Positions 27,974-36,010 of a stretch of 41,220 nt of DNA are shown here, one piece after another. A program made the translations under genes and the position numbers. Numbering within the stretch: the stretch's first letter is position 1; each line of letters opens with the position of its first letter. The stretch spans positions 1 through 41,220 of the forward strand of contig QZJO01000007.1 in assembly GCA_003599755.1 (NCBI GenBank), given 5' to 3'. Below the pieces are notes generated by a model. The model made no database searches and was not told the DNA's origin. It was given only the letters and a program-made list of their open reading frames with translations. This stretch comes from Candidatus Parcubacteria bacterium (GTDB lineage Bacteria > Patescibacteriota > Minisyncoccia > Sungbacterales > SURF-37).

Positions 27974-30745
27974 TTATGTTCGCACGCGTTCGGGAACCGG
28001 CCAAGATTCAACGAGCAACAGCGGCGCCTCGGCGCTCGTGCTCATGCGCCGGAGGGATGCCGGCAAATCCTGCCAAAGCGCTTCGGTAATGAACGGCATA
28101 AACGGATGGAGGAGTTTTAGGAGCGTACCGTAGATGCCAAAAAGCGTCGCCTGCGCGGCAGCGCGGTCGGCTGCGGGTCCGGCCGGATCCAAGCGCGGCT
28201 TTGCGGCCTCGATCAATTGGTCGGCGAACGTGTGCCACGCGTAGTGGTACAGCGCCTCGGCCGCGTGATGGAACCGGAATTTTTCCAGATCGGCCGTGAT
28301 GCGCTTGGCCAATGCGGCTGCTTCCTTCTGGCGGCGGCGGTCTTCGGCGGAAAGCTTCGGCCGGACGTCGGCCAGCGCAGGATCATAGCGCATCATGAGA
28401 AACCGATGGATGTTCCAGAGCTTGTTCGCGAAGTTACGGTAACCGCGGATCTTTTCTTCCGAAATAATGATGTCGTTGCCCGGTAGGTTGCCTACGACGA
28501 GCGCCATGCGCACCGCGTCGGTGCCGTATTCGGCGGCCACGCCGAGGGGATCGATGACGTTTCCTTTCGACTTGGACATTTTCTGCCGGTCTTTGTCGCG
28601 TACGAGGCCATGCAAATATACCGTGCGAAACGGCGGCTGCCCGGTACGGTACAAGCCGAGCATAATCATGCGCGACACCCAGAAAAATAGGATATCGTAG
28701 CCAGTTTCCATCACGTCGGTCGGATAGAACGTCTCGAAATCCTTTGTCGTCCACGGCGATTTCGGATTTCGAGTTTCGGATTTCGAGTTTCCGCGCTGCG
28801 CCAGCAGTGTGGCGAACGGCCACTGGCCGGATGAAAACCACGTGTCGAGCACGTCCGGATCCTGCTCCACCATATCCACGCCGCAGCGCGGGCAAGGATG
28901 CGTGACCGAGAAATGCAAAATGCTCGCGTTGTGGACCGGCGTGGCCCGCAGCTCGTTCCAAGAAATATTCTTGAGCCGCGCCAACAGCGCGCGGATCGCG
29001 CCGCCGTGCGAAACGATCACGATATTTCGATGCATATGGTGGTTACGATGCCGCTCGAATGCCTGCGCCACACGCTCTTCGAATTCATTCAATGCTTCAC
29101 CGCCGGGAATTTCATGCGGATCACGCTCGGGCATAAGGCGCGCGCGAATATCGTCGTAGTTTGCGCCCTCGAAATCACCCCAATTGCGCTCGCGAAACGC
29201 CGTATCGCTGATTACTTCGACGCCGCCGAGTTCACGGGCGATAATCTCGCCGGTCTCGCGCGCCCGTTGGAGATCCGAAGTGATAACGGCATCGATGGTG
29301 GCGCCGGATTCTTTCAGCGCTATTGCTGCCTGGCGCGCCTGCTCGCGACCGCGATCGTTAAGCGGCACGTCGCTATGGCCCTGTACCCGGCGCTCTGCAT
29401 TCCAATCGGTCTCGCCATGACGGACGAAATACCAATTGCCCCGTATCGGGGCATCCATGCGCACCTCACCGCAGCCGATGCAAAACCACGCCGGGATCCG
29501 GATGCCCCAGGTAATTTGGCGCGAGATATTCCAATCGCGGATATTCTTGAGCCAATGCAAATAGACCTTCTTGTAGCGGTCAGGGATAATCTGGACCTCT
29601 TTTGCGCGCACCGCGGCAATGGCTTTTTCGGCAAGCGGAGCCATGCGCACGAACCATTGCGGCATGACGAGCGGCTCCACCACATTGCCGCATTTGTAGC
29701 AGACCGCGACATTATGTTTGTACTCGGGCTCGATCTTTGCCAAAAGCCCGCGCGCTTGGAGATCGGCGACCACGCGCTCGCGCGCCTCGGCGACTTTCAA
29801 GCCCGCGTACGGGCCGGCTCGTTCGTTGAGCCGGCCGTCCTTGCCGATGACCGGCCGTACTTCCAAGTTATGGCGCTTGCCGATCTCGAAGTCGTCCGGA
29901 TCGTGCGCCGGCGTTACTTTGACTACGCCCGTGCCGAATTTCGGATCCACGGCTTCGTCAGCAATCACTTTGATTTTTGCCGGGCCGATGAGCGTCTCGA
30001 TTTCAAGCTCTTTGCCAACGTACTTCGCGTAGCGCTTGTCCTTGGGATGCACGGCCACCGCGGTGTCGCCGAATTTCGTCTCCGGCCGCACCGTCGCCAG
30101 GACGAGCGGACCGTACCGCATGTGATACAGCGGATCCGCACGCTCTTCGTATTTGATCTCAAGGTCCGAGAGCGTGGTCTGGTGCTTCACGCACCAATTG
30201 ACGATCCGCTCGCCGCGATAGAGCAAATCGTCTTTATAAAGCTTCTTGAACGTATCGGTCACGACCGCGACGATATCGGGATCGAGCGTAAATTTCTCGC
30301 GCGACCAATCGGCCGACGCCCCGAGCTTGCGCAGCTGATTCTCCATCACTACCTTATTCTCCTGCGTAAATTCCCACATCTCTTGCCAGAGCTGGTTGCG
30401 GGGAATCTGGAACCGATTACGTCCTTCCTTTTCGAGTTTTTTATCGAACACGACCTGCGTCTCAAAGCCCGCATGGTCCGCACCCGGCAGCCACAAGGCC
30501 TTGCGGCCGCGCATGCGCCAGAACCGGATCAAGATATCCTGCAACGTCACGAATACCGCATGCCCGATATGCAGCGCGCCGTTGGCATTGGGCGGCGGCA
30601 TAATAATGGAAAAGGGGTTGCCTCGCTCGCCGGGCAAAGTGTCCGGATTGAAAAAACCGGAATCTTCCCACTTCCGGTAGATCGCGTCTTCGATGTGTTT
30701 CGGGTCGTAGGCCTTCGCCAATTCAACCCGCGGATCGGTTGCCAT
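27974..30745 (-). CDS. valS: Valyl-tRNA synthetase with inserted histidine-phosphatase domain
   Basis: HIGH (ALHIGHAV), QKMSKSKGNVIDP, QDPDVLDTWFSSGQWPF; residues about 436-615 form a histidine-phosphatase domain (YFVRHGETDWNAERRVQG...VIVSHGGAIRALL). Confidence 0.95.
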   Translation of the reverse strand: MATDPRVELAKAYDPKHIEDAIYRKWEDSGFFNPDTLPGERGNPFSIIMPPPNANGALHIGHAVFVTLQDILIRFWRMRGRKALWLPGADHAGFETQVVFDKKLEKEGRNRFQIPRNQLWQEMWEFTQENKVVMENQLRKLGASADWSREKFTLDPDIVAVVTDTFKKLYKDDLLYRGERIVNWCVKHQTTLSDLEIKYEERADPLYHMRYGPLVLATVRPETKFGDTAVAVHPKDKRYAKYVGKELEIETLIGPAKIKVIADEAVDPKFGTGVVKVTPAHDPDDFEIGKRHNLEVRPVIGKDGRLNERAGPYAGLKVAEARERVVADLQARGLLAKIEPEYKHNVAVCYKCGNVVEPLVMPQWFVRMAPLAEKAIAAVRAKEVQIIPDRYKKVYLHWLKNIRDWNISRQITWGIRIPAWFCIGCGEVRMDAPIRGNWYFVRHGETDWNAERRVQGHSDVPLNDRGREQARQAAIALKESGATIDAVITSDLQRARETGEIIARELGGVEVISDTAFRERNWGDFEGANYDDIRARLMPERDPHEIPGGEALNEFEERVAQAFERHRNHHMHRNIVIVSHGGAIRALLARLKNISWNELRATPVHNASILHFSVTHPCPRCGVDMVEQDPDVLDTWFSSGQWPFATLLAQRGNSKSETRNPKSPWTTKDFETFYPTDVMETGYDILFFWVSRMIMLGLYRTGQPPFRTVYLHGLVRDKDRQKMSKSKGNVIDPLGVAAEYGTDAVRMALVVGNLPGNDIIISEEKIRGYRNFANKLWNIHRFLMMRYDPALADVRPKLSAEDRRRQKEAAALAKRITADLEKFRFHHAAEALYHYAWHTFADQLIEAAKPRLDPAGPAADRAAAQATLFGIYGTLLKLLHPFMPFITEALWQDLPASLRRMSTSAEAPLLLVESWPVPERVRT
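28760..28791. repeat. Tandem 14-bp repeat (2.3 copies) within valS
   Basis: TTTCGGATTTCGAG x2 + TTTC; encodes NSKSETRNPKS. Confidence 0.75.
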
Positions 30746-30767
30746 GGCAGTAGTTCCTTTTTATACT
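30739..30767 (+). promoter_or_regulatory. Predicted promoter TTGCCA-N17-TATACT for the small-ORF operon
   Basis: -35 at 30739-30744, -10 at 30762-30767; overlaps a minus-strand TATAAA in front of valS. Confidence 0.5.
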
Positions 30768-30818
30768 TCCCAAGCGTAGCGCAAAAACGCGCGAATTTCC
30801 ACGGTTCTCGAACGCCAT

Positions 30819-31274
30819 TCAGGAGGGGTCATGCCGCTGAGCGAACTGCGAGATCGGAAGGGCCGCACATACTATCCGAAGCTCGGAGATCCGCACGCCG
30901 TCCAACCGCTGTTCGGTCCGTGCAGTCCGGACTGCCCGCTCCGCGATCGGGAAGAGTACCGATCCGATCGGTGTCACCGGGACCTGTGCGGTTATCGCAT
31001 GCGGCACGCAGTGCTCCCGGCAGCCGGCTAAGGGCTGCCCGCGCGCGAACCGCCGCCGAAGCAGGCCAGCACGCCTGCGCAGTTCACCCCATTCGTCCGG
31101 ATGGGGGTTCCGTTTTCCCCAACCGCATTGACAGCATCCGCCGAATCCCGCTACGGTAAATGCGGTGCCGCTGTGCGCCGCTGCAAGTATGTCGAACTGT
31201 GCCGCAATTTCCGCCATCTGGACCGCCTCGACGGCCGGGATTTTTCTCATGCAAGTCGTCGTCGTTGCGGTCAT
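30819..31274 (-). CDS. Possible hypothetical protein antisense to the 30831-31031 ORF
   Basis: GGAGG SD before ATG; MTATTTTCMRKIPAVEAVQMAEIAAQFDILAAAHSGTAFTVAGFGGCCQCGWGK... appears protein-like, but the frame stays open across the opposite-strand ORF. Confidence 0.3.
   Translation of the reverse strand: MTATTTTCMRKIPAVEAVQMAEIAAQFDILAAAHSGTAFTVAGFGGCCQCGWGKRNPHPDEWGELRRRAGLLRRRFARGQPLAGCREHCVPHAITAQVPVTPIGSVLFPIAERAVRTARTEQRLDGVRISELRIVCAALPISQFAQRHDPS
30831..31031 (+). CDS. Hypothetical Cys-rich small protein (66 aa)
   Basis: SD AGGAGG 5 nt before ATG; GPCSPDCPLRDREEYRSDRCHRDLCGY. Confidence 0.6.
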   Translation: MPLSELRDRKGRTYYPKLGDPHAVQPLFGPCSPDCPLRDREEYRSDRCHRDLCGYRMRHAVLPAAG

Positions 31275-31524
31275 CGTACACATCCTCCGCAAGAAAGGCG
31301 GCGAGGGAATGCAGCTGGTAGCAGCCGAATAAACGGCAGCAACAACGAACTCCAGACGCAGTCCCTCGCCTCCGGCGCAGGGACTGCTTTCGTAGATGGG
31401 CTCATGCCATGGCAACGCGGTTACCACGCCGCAGCCGGAGGGCGCTTCCACAAGAAGAAGGGTGCAAGACCCGACGAGCCCAACCATTCAACCGCGGCTC
31501 TTTCATAATCAGGGGGGTACAGTA

Positions 31525-31794
31525 ATGGCCTACGCCGTGGTCGTGCCGCGACGGACCGGCCGCTTCTTCCTCGCTGAGCCCATCCAGGACAACGCGGCCG
31601 ATGCCGCCCACCTCGCGTACAGACGCGGACCTGATGCGCGCATCATCTGGGTCACGAAGGCGAACCTGGCAACGTCCTATTCCGAAGAGGAGGTGCTGCG
31701 CTACGATCGGACCGACGAAGCCCGTGTTGCACTCCGTCATCGTGAACTGATGCAGAGTGAACTGGCCGGCTGGGAACATGCCGGCGCCGACTGA
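31525..31794 (+). CDS. Hypothetical protein (89 aa)
   Basis: AGGGGGG upstream of ATG; MAYAVVVPRRTGRFFLAEPIQDN... Confidence 0.65.
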   Translation: MAYAVVVPRRTGRFFLAEPIQDNAADAAHLAYRRGPDARIIWVTKANLATSYSEEEVLRYDRTDEARVALRHRELMQSELAGWEHAGAD

Positions 31795-31806
31795 CAAGGA
31801 GAGTCC

Positions 31807-32064
31807 ATGCACGAACTCCGCCCGGTGAAATCCGACCCGGATCCGCTCGATCAGGTACGCAGGCGCATCGAAGAAGTCGCCGCGCTCGAACGGAAGTTGC
31901 AGCGCGGCATCGCCACGGACGGTCCGTGCGATCGGCCGCCGGCGAGCAAGCAGGAAAAGCGCCGCTGGCATCTCGATCATCTGAAGCGGGTCGTCATCCC
32001 GCGAGCAACCGCCCGCGCGGAAGACGCCTGCGATCCGCGCGTCCGCGAAGCGTTCGAACTCTAG
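31807..32064 (+). CDS. Hypothetical protein (85 aa)
   Basis: SD AAGGAGAG before ATG; 12-nt gap from previous ORF. Confidence 0.65.
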   Translation: MHELRPVKSDPDPLDQVRRRIEEVAALERKLQRGIATDGPCDRPPASKQEKRRWHLDHLKRVVIPRATARAEDACDPRVREAFEL

Positions 32065-32073
32065 GAGGCAGAG

Positions 32074-32580
32074 ATGGCGACGGCGTTCTACGTCCCGCGT
32101 CCCCACGGCATGCTCGAGCGCACGCATCTGTTCATCGATACCGCCACGGGCATCCGGAACCTTCCGACGCGGCCGCACCGCTCGATCTTCGTCTCCGGCA
32201 GCTTCAACGCACTGGCGACCAACATCAATGCTGCGACGGTCTCGGCGCGCACCATCAAGGCGGGAGCGCCCACCGTACTCTTCTTCGCCGCTTTCACCCG
32301 GCACGACTGCGCCGATTACCGGCATCGGACGTGCCGCCGGCAGGGTCTCTGGGAGCGTCCCTTCACGCCGCTGACGCGACCCGAACCGCTGCTCAGTCAC
32401 CTCGAACGCCATCCGAAGTTCCGCCCCATCTCCGTGGACCGCAAGCGCATCGCCTGCGGTACTTGGCAGCTCATCGGATACCCGCGCCTCAATGGCGCGC
32501 TCCTCGATTCGCTCATCGAGTTGGGCCACTTCCACGTCTTGAACGGCGAGTTCTCGAGCCATTCGGCCGCGCCGGCCTAG
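32074..32580 (+). CDS. Hypothetical protein (168 aa)
   Basis: SD AGGAGG before ATG; 9-nt gap from previous ORF. Confidence 0.65.
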   Translation: MATAFYVPRPHGMLERTHLFIDTATGIRNLPTRPHRSIFVSGSFNALATNINAATVSARTIKAGAPTVLFFAAFTRHDCADYRHRTCRRQGLWERPFTPLTRPEPLLSHLERHPKFRPISVDRKRIACGTWQLIGYPRLNGALLDSLIELGHFHVLNGEFSSHSAAPA

Positions 32581-32603
32581 GCATCGAGCGCCAGGAGGGA
32601 TGT

Positions 32604-32795
32604 ATGCGGCTTCGGGATCACGAAGACCTCGAACGGCGAGCCAGCGTGTCGCTGCTCATGATGTACAACAGCCAGCTCGCGAGCCCGCGGCTCCGAGCGG
32701 ACGAGCGCCGGCGCCTCGAATCCCGCCGCCAGAGGGTCATCGCGATCCTCGGCCGGCGGGGCGACCTCCCCCAGCACTTTCGTCCGGTCGGTTAG
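32604..32795 (+). CDS. Hypothetical Arg-rich protein (63 aa)
   Basis: SD AGGAGGG before ATG; MRLRDHEDLERRASVSLLMMYNSQL... Confidence 0.6.
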   Translation: MRLRDHEDLERRASVSLLMMYNSQLASPRLRADERRRLESRRQRVIAILGRRGDLPQHFRPVG

Positions 32796-32801
32796 CGAGC
32801 G

Positions 32802-33980
32802 CTAGCCAAGCCGCAGATTCGCATCGGCCTGGACCGTGTTCCAGGCCGATTTCTTTTTCGTATTGAAAAACCCGGCCAGCGCGATCATGAGCGCGTTGTC
32901 GCCGGTCAACGGAACATGCGGCACCAGGAACGGCACGCGCGGCAGCTCGGCCGCGAGTTTCGCGCGCAGGGTTTCGCGCAGTTTCTTGTTTGCCGCAACG
33001 CCGCCGCCGATCATCACGGTTCGCGCGCGAAACTTCTTCGCCGCGCGCACGGTCTTGGCCACAAGCACGTCCACCGCGGCCTGCTCGAAACTTGCCGCGA
33101 TATCGCGCTTCTCTTTTGCGCCCAGTTTCTTCATGTCGCGGATCGTATAGAGCACCGCGGTCTTCAAGCCAGAAAAACTGAAATCGAAATGTTCATCGCG
33201 GATCATCGGCCGCGGAAACGCGTACACCCGCGTGTTACCGCGCTCCGCCAATCTAGAAATAATCGGCCCGCCGGGAAATCCAAGGTTCATCATTTTCGCG
33301 ACCTTGTCGAATGCTTCGCCCGCGGCATCGTCGCGCGTCTCGCCCACAATACGGTACGTTCCCGCGCGCGGCATAAGTGCGAGTTCCGTGTGTCCACCCG
33401 ATACGATGAGGCAGAGCGCCGGATATCGAAATCGAGGCAGAGGAAATGATGCTCCGCCATCCGCGTCTTTGGGAATAAGATTGGTATAGATGTGGCCCTC
33501 GAGATGATTGATCGGAATCAAAGGTTTCTTCCAAAGAAATGACAATGCGCGCGCGAAGTTCACGCCGACCCAGAGCGCGGGCGCCAATCCGGGCCCCGCA
33601 GTAACGGCAATCGCATCAATGTCGGGTGTGGCAAACGGAACAACGCGCTTTTGCATCGCGGCGAATAATTCCGGCTCACGTTCGAGAATAGAATCAAGAA
33701 TCTTGTATTGAGAATCGTGGGACATGCCCACCCGTTTCCGTGATTCATGCTTCATGATTCTTGATTCACGCAACGCCTGCAGCAGTACAGGCACGAGATT
33801 GCGCTGATGCTCGCGCTTCGCCAAGTTCGGCACCACGCCGCCGAATTTGGCATGGAGTTTCATCTGCGAGGAAACGACGTTTGAAAGTACGCGAATGCGA
33901 GGCGCCCTGGACGTTCCGGTCGCCTCTATAACGGCAATCGCCGTTTCATCACAGCTGGTCTCGATCCCGAGGATGCGCAT
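32802..33980 (-). CDS. tsaD: tRNA N6-adenosine threonylcarbamoyltransferase
   Basis: MRILGIETSCDETAIAVIE, IDAIAVTAGPGLAPALWVGVNFARAL, NHLEGHIYTNL, IVSGGHTEL, GGGVAANKKLRE. Confidence 0.96.
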   Translation of the reverse strand: MRILGIETSCDETAIAVIEATGTSRAPRIRVLSNVVSSQMKLHAKFGGVVPNLAKREHQRNLVPVLLQALRESRIMKHESRKRVGMSHDSQYKILDSILEREPELFAAMQKRVVPFATPDIDAIAVTAGPGLAPALWVGVNFARALSFLWKKPLIPINHLEGHIYTNLIPKDADGGASFPLPRFRYPALCLIVSGGHTELALMPRAGTYRIVGETRDDAAGEAFDKVAKMMNLGFPGGPIISRLAERGNTRVYAFPRPMIRDEHFDFSFSGLKTAVLYTIRDMKKLGAKEKRDIAASFEQAAVDVLVAKTVRAAKKFRARTVMIGGGVAANKKLRETLRAKLAAELPRVPFLVPHVPLTGDNALMIALAGFFNTKKKSAWNTVQADANLRLG

Positions 33981-34236
33981 ATAAGAAATACTGTATTAAA
34001 ACGATTCCCCACATCAGAATGCCGATTACAAACGAAACTAACGGCAGATATGCATTCGTGGCAAAGAAAAATGCAATCTGCGAAGCATAGAAACCAATGG
34101 CAATCAGTATCGTCAAAAGCGGTTGTCCGGATCGCTTCTCCCGATAATTTTTGGCGATTTGCGCTGGTACGCCGATCAATACTAAAGCAAGCGCGAAAAT
34201 GCTTACCAAAATTCCGAGAAACGACGCAAGATCCAC
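33949..34236 (-). CDS. Small PQ-loop/SemiSWEET-like membrane protein (GTG start)
   Basis: GVPAQIAKNYREKRSGQPLLT loop between TM helices; starts 1 nt after tRNA-Glu. Confidence 0.5.
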   Translation of the reverse strand: MDLASFLGILVSIFALALVLIGVPAQIAKNYREKRSGQPLLTILIAIGFYASQIAFFFATNAYLPLVSFVIGILMWGIVLIQYFLYAHPRDRDQL

Positions 34237-34237
34237 A

Positions 34238-34309
34238 CGGCCCCACGGGGAATCGAACCCCGGTTTGCGCCTTGAAAGAGCGCCGTCCTAGCCGTTAGAC
34301 GATGGGGCC
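34238..34309 (-). tRNA. tRNA-Glu(TTC)
   Basis: GGCCCCA/TGGGGCC acceptor, CTTTCAA anticodon loop, CGGGGTTCGATTCCCCG T-arm. Confidence 0.94.
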
Positions 34310-34335
34310 AAACCAAATCGAAAATACCAGAAAAA

Positions 34336-34364
34336 TTGAAAAAAGGCAATAAAATCGGTATCGT
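34336..34364 (+). promoter_or_regulatory. Promoter TTGAAA-N17-TATCGT, 6 nt before ATG
   Basis: -35 at 34336-34341, -10 at 34359-34364, ATG at 34371. Confidence 0.55.
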
Positions 34365-34370
34365 TTATCT

Positions 34371-34673
34371 ATGGATAAACTTGCCCGGATATACATGTAT
34401 CTCTCGCCCGCGCCATTAGCGCTGGGGCTGGGCGCAAAATACTACTACGCATACCTCTTTCGAACCGGCCGCATCGATGGGTGGGGAATGTTCGGCGTGC
34501 TCAAGTACGAAGTAGCCGCTTACATCCTGAGTTGGGCCTTGGGCGCAACAGGCATCGTACTTATCCTCATCTATTTGTCCCGGAGAAAATTCCATCCGCT
34601 CCTTTTATATGGCACCGCGATTCTCGCGGCACTGCCGGGCATTCTAGTTCTGCTCGGAATGCCCCTATTCTAA
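34371..34673 (+). CDS. Hypothetical membrane protein (100 aa)
   Basis: Three hydrophobic segments; upstream promoter. Confidence 0.6.
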   Translation: MDKLARIYMYLSPAPLALGLGAKYYYAYLFRTGRIDGWGMFGVLKYEVAAYILSWALGATGIVLILIYLSRRKFHPLLLYGTAILAALPGILVLLGMPLF

Positions 34674-34675
34674 TC

Positions 34676-35242
34676 ATGTTACTGGATATCGGCCTCGGGA
34701 TTCTGGCCGCGCTCGGCGTCGCGAATCTATTTGGCGAAATTCCAACGGAATTATTTATCATGGCCGGCATCGGTTTCGCGCTCTTGCCGGATCTCGATTT
34801 TGTCTACGCGCTTTTGCGCTACGGACCGAATAACTATCGCGCCATGATCCGGCATCGTGATTACCTGCACTATCCGATCCTCTACGTCGCCGCGGGCGGC
34901 TTCCTCGCGCTCTTCATCTCGCCCGCTTGGGGCGTGCTGTTTTTGATCACCACGCTCGCGCATCTCGCGCACGATTCCATCGGCCTCGGATGGGGCGTGG
35001 CCTGGCTCTGGCCGCTGTCGGATAAAAACTACACGTTCTTCTGGCGCTATGTCACGCCGGGCAAAGAATTGCCCCGTCAGCTCGTCTACTGTTGGGAGCG
35101 AGCGCGCATCGACGACCTGATAGAGGAATACCGCGACCCGCAGTGGCTCAAGAACATATACTTTCGCCCGCATCCGTTTTTCGCGACCGAAATCATCGGT
35201 TTTGCCGCCTCGGTACTGATCCTCGTGCGCGTGCTCGGATGA
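34676..35242 (+). CDS. Membrane-bound metal-dependent hydrolase-like protein
   Basis: LLPDLDF, RHRDYLHYP and HLAHDSIGLGWGVAWLWPLSDKNY resemble the YdjM/DUF457 pattern. Confidence 0.6.
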   Translation: MLLDIGLGILAALGVANLFGEIPTELFIMAGIGFALLPDLDFVYALLRYGPNNYRAMIRHRDYLHYPILYVAAGGFLALFISPAWGVLFLITTLAHLAHDSIGLGWGVAWLWPLSDKNYTFFWRYVTPGKELPRQLVYCWERARIDDLIEEYRDPQWLKNIYFRPHPFFATEIIGFAASVLILVRVLG

Positions 35243-35246
35243 GTGC

Positions 35247-35894
35247 ATGAAGCAGCTCAATGCTCGCAAGCAACCGACCGCGCGGAATCACCGTTTTCCC
35301 AACGGCCGATTTCGCTGCCCGTGGGTGATGCCGCGGCCGTTGATCGTGCACTATCACGACACTGAATGGGGCGTGCCGCAGCACGATGATGCGCGGCTGT
35401 TCGAAGCGCTGACGCTGCAGACATTTCAGACCGGTTACTATTGGGATGTGTTCCTTCGTCATCGCCGCCAATACCGAGATGCATTCGCCGGCTTTGATCC
35501 GCAGCGCCTTGCACGGCTTGAGAGCGAAGACGTCCTGCGACTCGCGCGGCATCCCGGCATCATTCACACCCGCGAGAAAATATCCGCGACTATTTCCAAT
35601 GCGCGCCAAGCGATGAAAATTCAGGAAGAATTCGGCACGTTTGATAAGTACCTCTGGCAGCCGGTCGGCGGCGGCCCGATAGAGCATCATTTCCAAACGC
35701 TCGCCGATTACCCGGGTCGGGATGGATTTTCCGATGCACTAAGCACGGATCTCCGGAAACGCGGATTCCTCATGACCTCAACCGGCGTGTGCTATGCGTT
35801 CATGGAAGCGGTCGGCATGGTCAACGACCACACGCTCTCGTGCTTCCGCCATGCCGAAGTGGCGAAAACCGATAGGGCTGGAAAAAGTGACTGA
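35247..35894 (+). CDS. tag: DNA-3-methyladenine glycosylase I
   Basis: YHDTEWGVPQHDDARLFEALTLQTFQTGYYWDVFL; CYAFMEAVGMVNDHTLSCFRH. Confidence 0.88.
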   Translation: MKQLNARKQPTARNHRFPNGRFRCPWVMPRPLIVHYHDTEWGVPQHDDARLFEALTLQTFQTGYYWDVFLRHRRQYRDAFAGFDPQRLARLESEDVLRLARHPGIIHTREKISATISNARQAMKIQEEFGTFDKYLWQPVGGGPIEHHFQTLADYPGRDGFSDALSTDLRKRGFLMTSTGVCYAFMEAVGMVNDHTLSCFRHAEVAKTDRAGKSD

Positions 35895-35931
35895 TCCGTA
35901 TTATCCTTTTCGTGCGCTTGAAAACGCATTT

Positions 35932-36003
35932 GCGCGGCTAGCTCAGTGGTAGAGCGTCACATTGACATTGTGAAGGCCATAGGTTCGATCCCTATGCCGC
36001 GCA
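35932..36003 (+). tRNA. tRNA-Val(GAC)
   Basis: GCGCGGC/GCCGCGC acceptor, TCACA-TTGACAT-TGTGA anticodon arm. Confidence 0.95.
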
Positions 36004-36010
36004 CTCAGTC

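Noticed and set aside
28898-31159. 753-aa plus-strand ORF opposite valS
   Set aside because: Antisense shadow of a clearly recognisable valS in GC-rich DNA; composition resembles reverse translation and no family motifs are seen.
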